This document shows positions 8,077 through 14,526 of a stretch of 53,797 nt of DNA, one piece after another. Made by a program: the position numbers and the translations under genes. Numbering within the stretch: position 1 is the first letter of the stretch; each line of letters starts with the position of its first letter. The stretch comes from an uncultured Prevotella sp. (GTDB lineage Bacteria; Bacteroidota; Bacteroidia; Bacteroidales; Bacteroidaceae): NCBI GenBank assembly GCA_900315765.1, contig ONAK01000008.1, forward strand, positions 1 through 53,797, written 5' to 3'. The notes below the pieces were generated by a model, which searched no databases, was not told the DNA's origin, and worked only from the letters and a program-made list of their open reading frames with translations.

Positions 8077-10713
8077 ATGAAACTCAAGTTTTCTATACAA
8101 TATGGCACTCAATGGGGACAAAATCTCTATGTGGTGATTACTTATCGGAATGCCGATCGGACTGAAAAAACAGAAAGGCTGATGATGGGTACTGCCGATG
8201 GCATGGAGTGGTCGCTGGAGACAACTGTCCTGGAATCGCGTAAACATCCTATCACTTCATTCTTATATTTTTATCAGGTTGAGGACAGTGATGGTTATGT
8301 GATACGTCAGGAGTGGAATGCTATACCGCGATTATACTATTTTGACTCGTCGAAGGACTATGTGCTGGCTGATAAATGGCGCGATGTTCCTCTTCAGTAT
8401 CATTTGTATAGTAAGGCTTATCTCACTACCATGGGGATGATGGATAACGGTGAAGTGGAGCCGCTGCGTGTTCCACTTTATCGCAAGACAATATTGTTCA
8501 GGGTATCTGCGCCTCAGCTACAAAAGGGGCAATCTGTGGCTATCGTCGGTTCGCATCCGGCATTGGGGAGTTGGAATGTGGCTCGTTATATAAGAATGGA
8601 GCCGATAGGGCGCTTTGAATGGTTGCTGTCGGTAAATGTAGATGCTGTACTGCTTCCTATAGAATATAAATATGTGATTGTTGATGACGCAAGTCATGCT
8701 CTTGTGGCATGGGAAGAGGGAGATAACAGAACTACCGAAGGGCTTTTGCCTACTGACCAGACAATGGTGCCTGATGGAACGGTACTTGTGGCATATGGCG
8801 AGGGACTTAGAGTTAAAGAACAGACTTGGCGAGCTGCAGGTGTGGTGATTCCTGTGTTCTCGTTGCGTAGTAAAGAGTCATATGGCGTCGGTGATTTCGG
8901 TGATCTTCGCAAACTGGTTGACTGGTGTGTGGCAACAGGAATGAAGGCTATCCAATTGCTGCCTGTTAATGATACCACATGCTCTGGCAATTGGAGTGAT
9001 TCTTATCCGTATAACATCGTTTCGGCCTTCGCTTTGCATCCTCATTATCTTGATTTGGAGACTATTGGGATATTGAAGGATAAAATGAAGATGACGACGT
9101 ATCATCGTCAGCGTCAAGAACTTAACAATCTTGGATATAGTGATTATGAGGCTGTAGATAAAGTTAAGCGTGCCTACATTGAAGATGTGTTTAACGAGCG
9201 TGGACAGCAGACTCTTGACTCCAAAGATTTCAAACGATGGTTTGATGATAATAGAGAATGGCTGGAGCCGTATGCTAAGTGGATTACGGCTAAATCAAGT
9301 TATAGCAGTATTTCTGTTGTCTATTATGTTCAATATCATCTCCATATGCAGTTGAAAGTAGCTGCTGATTATGCACGTTCAAAGGGTATATTCCTTAAGG
9401 GCGATGTGCCTATCGGTGTGAATGCCGATAGTGTTGAGACGGCAACGCATCCGGAGTTCTTTCATCTTGATGCACAAACAGGTGCACCGCCAGATGTTTT
9501 CTCGCAGAATGGACAAAACTGGGGTTTCCCCACCTATAATTGGAAGGAAACTGCCAATTGTCAATTGTCAGACTGGTTTCATCATCGGTTGAAATGGATG
9601 GAACAGTATTTTGATGCGATACGTATAGACCATATTTTAGGTTTCTTCCGCATTTGGGAGATTCCTGAAAATGCAGTTTATGGAGTCTTAGGACATTTCT
9701 CGCCATCATTGCCTATGACGGTAGGTGAGATAGAATATTTTGGACTACCTTTCAGAAAGGATCTCTTTACTCGTCCGTTTATCAACGACAGGGTATTGGA
9801 TAAGCTTTTTGGACTGCATGCACCGTATGTTCGTGAGCATTTCCTTGTGGCTCGTAGTTACGGTTTGTATGATATTAAGGCGGAATACGATACCCAGAAA
9901 AAGGTTCAAAAAGCTTTCGAAGGACGAACAGACGAAAACAGTTTATGGATTCGTGATGGTTTGTATCGGTTGATAAGTGGTGTGTTGTTCTTAGAAGATC
10001 CACAGCAGTCGGAGATGTATCATCCACGTATAGGAGTAATTGGCGAACCTGTTTTCGATGCACTTACCGCGGAGGAGAAGGATGCGTTTATGCGACTGTA
10101 TAATAACTATTATTATCAGCGTCATAATTTCTTCTGGGGGGGAGAAGCTATTCGTAAGATAACCAAAGTGTTTGGTGCTACTCGAATGCTTTGTTGTGGA
10201 GAAGATCTGGGAATGTTACCTGATTGTGTGGCGCCTGTGCTCGATCAACTCCGGATTCTTACGCTAGAAATCCAGTCGATGCCAAAGCAGAGCGGATATG
10301 AATTTGCTCATCTCGATGCCAATCCATATCGTTCGGTTGCTACCATTTCGACTCATGATATGTCGCCATTGCGTCTGTGGTGGAGTGAGAGCCCTGAGCG
10401 CACACAGCGGTATTATGTGTCAATGCTTCAGAAACAGGGTAGGGCTCCTGAGCAGTTGCCTGCCCATCTGGCTGAAGAGATTCTCGGGCGCCACTTGTAC
10501 TGCCCGTCAATGCTCTGTATGCTCTCGTTGCAGGATTGGTTGGCAATGGATGGTGAGTTGAGAAACAAGAATGCTCGTGATGAGCGGATAAATGTGCCGA
10601 GTGATCCATACAACCATTGGAAATACCGTATGCATATAACAATCGAAGAATTACTGAAGGCCGACAAATATAATAATAAGGTAAAAACAATGATTCAACG
10701 TTCAAAAAGATGA
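8077..10713 (+). CDS. malQ: 4-alpha-glucanotransferase with N-terminal CBM20 domains
   Basis: GH77 amylomaltase that disproportionates malto-oligosaccharides, releasing glucose and longer glucans. The 878-residue protein has two starch-binding CBM20-like modules (about residues 1-130 and 138-245, the second with VAIVGSHPALGSWNV) before the catalytic barrel. This layout resembles plant DPE2 rather than E. coli MalQ. Catalytic residues are visible: nucleophile Asp519 in DAIRIDH, acid/base Glu709 in GEDLGM, and stabilising Asp761 in STHDMS. There is no signal peptide, so it is cytoplasmic. That suggests work on glycogen-like or heteroglycan substrates. It is followed with a 4-base overlap by a HAD phosphatase. 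Confidence 0.95.
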   Translation: MKLKFSIQYGTQWGQNLYVVITYRNADRTEKTERLMMGTADGMEWSLETTVLESRKHPITSFLYFYQVEDSDGYVIRQEWNAIPRLYYFDSSKDYVLADKWRDVPLQYHLYSKAYLTTMGMMDNGEVEPLRVPLYRKTILFRVSAPQLQKGQSVAIVGSHPALGSWNVARYIRMEPIGRFEWLLSVNVDAVLLPIEYKYVIVDDASHALVAWEEGDNRTTEGLLPTDQTMVPDGTVLVAYGEGLRVKEQTWRAAGVVIPVFSLRSKESYGVGDFGDLRKLVDWCVATGMKAIQLLPVNDTTCSGNWSDSYPYNIVSAFALHPHYLDLETIGILKDKMKMTTYHRQRQELNNLGYSDYEAVDKVKRAYIEDVFNERGQQTLDSKDFKRWFDDNREWLEPYAKWITAKSSYSSISVVYYVQYHLHMQLKVAADYARSKGIFLKGDVPIGVNADSVETATHPEFFHLDAQTGAPPDVFSQNGQNWGFPTYNWKETANCQLSDWFHHRLKWMEQYFDAIRIDHILGFFRIWEIPENAVYGVLGHFSPSLPMTVGEIEYFGLPFRKDLFTRPFINDRVLDKLFGLHAPYVREHFLVARSYGLYDIKAEYDTQKKVQKAFEGRTDENSLWIRDGLYRLISGVLFLEDPQQSEMYHPRIGVIGEPVFDALTAEEKDAFMRLYNNYYYQRHNFFWGGEAIRKITKVFGATRMLCCGEDLGMLPDCVAPVLDQLRILTLEIQSMPKQSGYEFAHLDANPYRSVATISTHDMSPLRLWWSESPERTQRYYVSMLQKQGRAPEQLPAHLAEEILGRHLYCPSMLCMLSLQDWLAMDGELRNKNARDERINVPSDPYNHWKYRMHITIEELLKADKYNNKVKTMIQRSKR

Positions 10714-11354
10714 AATACGATACTTATATTTTCGACCTTGATGGTACTCTGTTGGATACCCTCACTGATCTTGCTGCTTCAGTAAACTATGCTTTACGTA
10801 CTCATGATATGCCAGAGCATTCTATTGATGACGTCCGCAGATTTGTGGGAAACGGTGTGAGAAAGCTGATGGAACGAGCTGTTCCTGATGGTGCCGCGAA
10901 TCCTGATTTCGAAGCTACATTTGCTACATTCCGTGAATATTATATGCTTCATTCGCTTGATACTACCCGTCCGTATCCTGGTATCCAGGAGGTTTTGGCT
11001 GAGTTAAAAGCGCGTGGGTGTCACTTGGCTGTTGTAAGTAATAAGATGATGGCTGCAACAGTGGAACTCTGTCGGCATTTCTTCTCTGATACCATTGAGG
11101 TGGCTATTGGTGAGAATGAAGCGGAGGGTATTCGTAAGAAACCTGCACCTGATACCGTTTTTGCTGCCTTAAGAGAGTTGCAAAATGAACCTCTTACCTC
11201 TGTTTATGTAGGGGATAGTGATGTGGATATAGCTACAGCCCGTAATGCTGGTCTTCCTTGCATATCGGTACTATGGGGCTTCCGCGATCGCCAATTCTTA
11301 TTGGATCACGGTGCTACTACTTTTGTTTCAAGTCCCAATGAACTGTTAGATTAG
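10710..11354 (+). CDS. gph: HAD-family phosphatase, phosphoglycolate phosphatase-like
   Basis: A 214-residue haloacid dehalogenase-superfamily hydrolase. Motif I is FDLDGTLLDT (residues 8-17), motif II is VVSNKMM, the motif III lysine is in KKPAPDT, and motif IV is VGDSDVDIATA. A helical cap lies between motifs I and II, as in Gph and beta-phosphoglucomutase-like enzymes. The exact substrate cannot be fixed from sequence; phosphoglycolate is the best match by motif. Its 4-base overlap with malQ would also suit a sugar phosphate. It ends tail to tail with ribE, sharing the last bases of the two stop codons. Confidence 0.85.
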   Translation: MKYDTYIFDLDGTLLDTLTDLAASVNYALRTHDMPEHSIDDVRRFVGNGVRKLMERAVPDGAANPDFEATFATFREYYMLHSLDTTRPYPGIQEVLAELKARGCHLAVVSNKMMAATVELCRHFFSDTIEVAIGENEAEGIRKKPAPDTVFAALRELQNEPLTSVYVGDSDVDIATARNAGLPCISVLWGFRDRQFLLDHGATTFVSSPNELLD

Positions 11355-11950
11355 AGCTGTTGCAGTCGCGCGATGTATTTGCCAAGAATATCGAACTCGA
11401 TGTTGACAACAGAACCAACGCAGATGTCGCAAAAGTTGGTGTGCTCGAAGGTGTAGGGAATGATGGCCACCTGGAATGTGTTTGATGTAGGATTACAAAC
11501 GGTAAGGCTGACACCATTGATGGTAACGCTGCCCTTGTCTACGGTAAAGTAACCTTTCTTTGCCATCTCTTTGTTTTCTGGATATTCAAAAGTAAAATAG
11601 GTGGAGCCGTCGGCATCTTCTACTGCGATGCAGCGTGCTGTCTCATCGACATGACCTTGAACGATATGACCATCCAGTCTGCCATTCATAAGCATTGAGC
11701 GTTCAACGTTTACTTTATCACCAACTTTGAGCAATCCAAGGTTAGTGCGGTCAAGCGTTTCCTTCATGGCTGTTACTGTATATGCGCCATTCTCAATAGC
11801 AACTACAGTAAGGCAAACGCCGTTATGGGCTACACTCTGATCTATCTTCAACTCGCCGACAAACGAGCACTTCAAAGTAAAGTCTATATTCTCACGATCC
11901 TTATGGATAGCAACTACGGTAGCAAATTCTTCGATGATTCCAGAAAACAT
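11351..11950 (-). CDS. ribE: Riboflavin synthase, alpha chain
   Basis: Dismutates two molecules of 6,7-dimethyl-8-ribityllumazine to riboflavin and 5-amino-6-ribitylaminouracil. The 199-residue protein shows the twin lumazine-binding repeat. The first half begins MFSGIIEE and has SVAHNGVCLTV; the second has GHIVQGHVDETA and GSVTINGVSLTV. The start is the ATG at 11950 giving MFSGIIEE, the invariant family N-terminus; an upstream TTG would add three residues. No TAnnTTTG element lies directly before it. The nearest is the promoter of the structured RNA at 11990-12180, so ribE may depend on read-through from that RNA. Confidence 0.96.
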   Translation of the reverse strand: MFSGIIEEFATVVAIHKDRENIDFTLKCSFVGELKIDQSVAHNGVCLTVVAIENGAYTVTAMKETLDRTNLGLLKVGDKVNVERSMLMNGRLDGHIVQGHVDETARCIAVEDADGSTYFTFEYPENKEMAKKGYFTVDKGSVTINGVSLTVCNPTSNTFQVAIIPYTFEHTNFCDICVGSVVNIEFDILGKYIARLQQL

Positions 11951-11989
11951 AATTGTCAATTATCAATTGTTAATTGTCTATTTAAAAGA

Positions 11990-12180
11990 AAAAGGGTACG
12001 TGCCGATGATTTGGTGAAAACTCCTGTTTCACACGATTTGGGGGCTCCCCGCTGTTGTAATCCACCGGCATTGCTGCTCTCCTCTGAAGGATAATCGTGG
12101 CCCGCCATTGGCAAGGGAAACGATCCCGATTTTGTTTTTTAATGTAGAGTATCCCGATCTATCAGGCACGACCCACTGTT
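11990..12180 (-). ncRNA. Structured small RNA, 6S-like candidate (Bacteroidales-1 type)
   Basis: A minus-strand transcript is predicted from a TATCTTTG box at 12188-12195 to a U-rich run just below 11994. The ends pair: RNA bases from 12174 downward (GGGTCGTGCC then GAT) match 12010-11994 (ATCATCGGCACGTACCC read on the minus strand), followed by TTTTTCTTTT. The result is a long closing stem that doubles as a terminator. The interior is mostly paired with open bubbles, and the length is about 185 bases. Size, end-to-end pairing and a dedicated promoter fit 6S RNA, which in Bacteroidales has been described as the Bacteroidales-1 motif. I cannot run a covariance search, so the family is tentative; a conserved RNA here is much better supported than its name. 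Confidence 0.6.
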
Positions 12181-12187
12181 TCTGCTG

Positions 12188-12195
12188 CAAAGATA
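12188..12195 (-). promoter_or_regulatory. -7 promoter element for the structured RNA
   Basis: The minus strand reads TATCTTTG, followed after 13 bases by the first base of the GGGTCGTGCC stem. No long open reading frame with family character follows on this strand before ribE, so this promoter serves the RNA and possibly ribE. Confidence 0.7.
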
Positions 12196-12258
12196 CAAAT
12201 AATCTATGACTTATCCAAACCTTTTGAGGTTTTTCTTGGTAAATCGGAACTTTTTCTT

Positions 12259-12266
12259 TAACTTTG
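12259..12266 (+). promoter_or_regulatory. -7 promoter element for the WecB-like gene
   Basis: TAACTTTG ends 20 bases before the ATG at 12287. It rules out the longer in-frame start at 12206, which would lie upstream of the promoter. Confidence 0.7.
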
Positions 12267-12286
12267 CACTCAAAATAGGAAAGATT

Positions 12287-13348
12287 ATGGCAAAGACAGT
12301 TTGTATCATAGCGGGTGCTCGTCCCAATTTTGTAAAAGTGTCGCCTTTGGTTAGAGCTATTAATAAGAATCCTGAGGCTACTTGTTTGCTGGTTTATGCG
12401 GGTAGTGAGAATGATCCTACACTTGAACCTTCGCTTTTTGAGGATTTGCAGATGCCGCGCCCACAATATTATTTAGGTGTTGACTCTTCGAGCTTGAATG
12501 AGATTACGAGCCAGGTAATGGCACGATTTGATGCGTTTCTTGATGAACATTCGGTTGATGTTGTAATTGTGGTTGATGATCTTGCATCAACTATGGCGGC
12601 AGCCATTGTTACAAAGAAGCGTGGTATACGATTGGCGCATCTGGTTGCAGGAACTCGTTCTTTCAATATCAATATGCCAAAGGAGATTAACAGATTGGTA
12701 ATTGATGCATTGTCTGACTATCTGTTTACTGCTGGTGTAAAGAGCACTGGTGTGGCTACCCGTGAACAATCGGAGAATTCGCAAACATATATGGTGGGCA
12801 ATATCCTTATGGATACGTTACGCTATAATTACGATCGACTGAAGAAACCTGTGTCAATCCCCTCGTTAGAGGAAAAGAAATACCTGGTATTTACACTGAA
12901 TCGCAAAGCACTGATTGCTGATGTTGATAATCTTGAGCGTATGCTTAAGGCAATGGTTGAATCGGCTAATGGCATGCGGATTATAGCTCCTTTGCGTGGT
13001 GATGCCAGAAAGGTGGTTGAGAATATGAACCTGCCCATTGAGATAGTTGAACCTTTGAGCTATCTTGAATTCGGTTGGTTGACAGCTCATGCTCTTGGAA
13101 TTGTTACTGATTCTGGTAATGTTTCAGAGGAAGCCACTTTCAATGGTGTTCCATGTATCACACTGAACAATTATACAGAACATCAGGAAACTGTGAATGT
13201 AGGTTCTAATGTGTTGGTAGGTGAGGATGCTGACAAATTGAGTGAAGCGGTATCGGATATGGTGAGCGGAAAATGGAAGAAATGCGCCCTGCCTGACCGT
13301 TGGGATGGTCGTACTGCAGAGCGCATTGTTCAGATAATTTTGGCCTAA
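12287..13348 (+). CDS. WecB-like protein (UDP-GlcNAc 2-epimerase fold), probably catalytically altered
   Basis: A 353-residue protein with the two-Rossmann (GT-B) fold of UDP-N-acetylglucosamine 2-epimerases. It starts VCIIAGARPNFVKVSPL and later has PKEINR and DSGNVSEEA. Several catalytic positions known from E. coli WecB differ. The family HVEAGLR motif reads HLVAGTR, so the catalytic Glu is Val120. The QGDT motif reads VVDD. The T-x-HR-x-EN motif reads TLNRKAL, with Asn205 where His is expected. Glu133 of EINR is retained. It stands alone between a small RNA and rubrerythrin, with no sugar genes nearby. It may be a divergent enzyme, a nucleotide-sugar binding protein or a degenerate paralogue; automated annotation as wecB would be unsafe. 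Confidence 0.75.
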   Translation: MAKTVCIIAGARPNFVKVSPLVRAINKNPEATCLLVYAGSENDPTLEPSLFEDLQMPRPQYYLGVDSSSLNEITSQVMARFDAFLDEHSVDVVIVVDDLASTMAAAIVTKKRGIRLAHLVAGTRSFNINMPKEINRLVIDALSDYLFTAGVKSTGVATREQSENSQTYMVGNILMDTLRYNYDRLKKPVSIPSLEEKKYLVFTLNRKALIADVDNLERMLKAMVESANGMRIIAPLRGDARKVVENMNLPIEIVEPLSYLEFGWLTAHALGIVTDSGNVSEEATFNGVPCITLNNYTEHQETVNVGSNVLVGEDADKLSEAVSDMVSGKWKKCALPDRWDGRTAERIVQIILA

Positions 13349-13361
13349 TTAGACCTGTTTT

Positions 13362-13401
13362 GAAAAGTACTTAGAGAATAATTGCAATCTAAGTACTTTT
13401 C
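13362..13401. terminator. Perfect 14-bp inverted repeat between convergent genes
   Basis: The arms 13362-13375 (GAAAAGTACTTAGA) and 13388-13401 are perfect inverse complements around a 12-base loop. It lies between the convergent WecB-like and rubrerythrin genes, with A-runs on one side and T-runs on the other, so it is probably a bidirectional terminator. A partial third copy (AAAGTACCTAGAGA) follows at 13407-13420. Confidence 0.6.
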
Positions 13402-13430
13402 AATTGCAAAGTACCTAGAGAAATATTTGC

Positions 13431-13970
13431 TTAGTAGTTCTCTGCTTTTACCTGGAAGTAAGCCTGAGGGTGATCGCATACTGGACAAACTTCGGGAGCC
13501 TTCTTGCCAATGACGATGTGGCCGCAGTTAGAGCACTGCCAGATTACATCGTTGTCCTTTGAGAATACGCGCTCCTTCTTAACGTTGTCAAGAAGCTTGC
13601 GATAACGAGCTTCGTGCTCTGCCTCAACTTTAGCAACAAGTTCGAATTTGATGGCGATTTCATTAAATCCTTCCTCACGGGCCTCCTTAGCCATGCGGGC
13701 ATACATGTCGGTCCATTCAAAATTCTCACCATTTGCTGCGGCTTCTAAGTTCTCTGGAGTGCTCTTGATGCCACCCTCAAGCAACTTGAACCACATCTTT
13801 GCATGCTCCTTCTCGTTGGCTGCTGTTTCTTCAAAAATTGCTGCTATCTGTACGAATCCATCCTTCTTGGCCTTTGATGCCCAGTAGGTGTATTTGTTGC
13901 GTGCCATTGACTCACCTGCAAATGCTTCCTGCAGATTCTTTTCTGTTTTTGTTCCTTTTAGCTCTTTCAT
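13431..13970 (-). CDS. rbr: Rubrerythrin
   Basis: Non-haem di-iron peroxidase that detoxifies hydrogen peroxide in anaerobes. The 179-residue protein has the ferritin-like four-helix domain first, with the iron-ligand glutamates in [27 protein letters not shown] and [11 protein letters not shown] rubredoxin-like FeS4 domain follows, with the cysteines in CSNCGH and [11 protein letters not shown]. Length is normal for the classic ferritin-rubredoxin order. It is a single gene with its own promoter at 14010-14017 and a hairpin terminator downstream. Confidence 0.97.
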   Translation of the reverse strand: MKELKGTKTEKNLQEAFAGESMARNKYTYWASKAKKDGFVQIAAIFEETAANEKEHAKMWFKLLEGGIKSTPENLEAAANGENFEWTDMYARMAKEAREEGFNEIAIKFELVAKVEAEHEARYRKLLDNVKKERVFSKDNDVIWQCSNCGHIVIGKKAPEVCPVCDHPQAYFQVKAENY

Positions 13971-14009
13971 AATCCAAATTGTTTAGTTTGTTAATTATAG
14001 AATCAGGGG

Positions 14010-14017
14010 CAAAGATA
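14010..14017 (-). promoter_or_regulatory. -7 promoter element for rubrerythrin
   Basis: The minus strand reads TATCTTTG 39 bases before the rubrerythrin ATG. No clear peroxide-regulator operator was recognised around it. Confidence 0.7.
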
Positions 14018-14138
14018 ATACTTTTATTCTGATTCTGCAAATATTTAACTTCTTTTTTATATATTATATTATAATGTACGCGCGAATCGGTGGTGAAGGC
14101 ATAAAGTTGACAGAAATGGGAAACTTTTGATTCTTGAT

Positions 14139-14475
14139 TTTGGAAAAAGTTTCCAAAAAAGAAAATTTGGATTTGAGTGGCGGTTGCGACTCCTTGTTTT
14201 TTCTTGATGGTGGGATTGCTAATTCTGGTTTTGCTTTTTCTTATGTCTGCTATGAGACGGAAGTTGCGATGTGATACGGTCTAATATGTTGATAGTCAGA
14301 GCGTTGTAATGTGCAGTTAGAGAACGTTATTCTCGCGTTAACATTCTTTTATGATATTTTTCTGTTAATATAGAATATGTTTTTGTGATATTATTTGTAT
14401 CTTTGCAAGCGGATTCGGTTTTACTTTTTGGAAAACTTTTCCGAATTGAAAAACAAAAAAGTTTCCAAAAAAGAT
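14139..14475. repeat. Repeated dyad elements upstream of nrdD
   Basis: This fills most of the gene-free stretch 13971-14526. An 18-base direct repeat AAAAGTTTCCAAAAAAGA occurs at 14145-14162 and again at 14457-14474. Each copy is part of an inverted repeat. At the first, TTGGAAA and TTTCCAA flank AAG (14140-14156). At the second, TTTTTGGAAAACTTTT (14425-14440) faces AAAAGTTTCCAAAAA (14457-14471), with an alternative pairing of ATTCGG (14413-14418) with CCGAAT (14441-14446). The second copy lies inside the nrdD leader, downstream of the promoter. Apart from the promoter and a GAGAACGTTATTCTC quasi-palindrome near 14320, I see no gene in this stretch. Confidence 0.55.
14398..14405 (+). promoter_or_regulatory. 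-7 promoter element for nrdDG
   Basis: TATCTTTG, 121 bases before the nrdD ATG. The resulting leader of roughly 115 bases is long for this window and contains the dyad at 14425-14471, so control could act on the RNA. No NrdR box was recognised. Confidence 0.7.
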
Positions 14476-14526
14476 AAACTTTACATAGAAAAGGATTATA
14501 AAACTTAAATAATAAAAACAATAAAA

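Noticed and set aside
11990-12180. Cobalamin riboswitch on the plus strand (GGTGAAAACTCC, CCCGCTGTTGTAA) or FMN riboswitch on the minus strand
   Set aside because: Cobalamin-like pieces lack the preceding GGGAA core and the AGYCAGGAGACCTGCC block, and no promoter or suitable gene follows. The FMN consensus CTTCGGGGC...GGGAGAAG is absent, although ribE is the next gene.
12029-12466. 145-codon minus-strand frame crossing the structured RNA
   Set aside because: It runs through the RNA stem and the divergent promoters, starts inside the WecB-like gene and shows no protein-like pattern.
13971-14526. NrdR box upstream of nrdD
   Set aside because: No sequence close to ACACnATATnTnGTGT was found; the TTGGAAA dyads do not resemble it.
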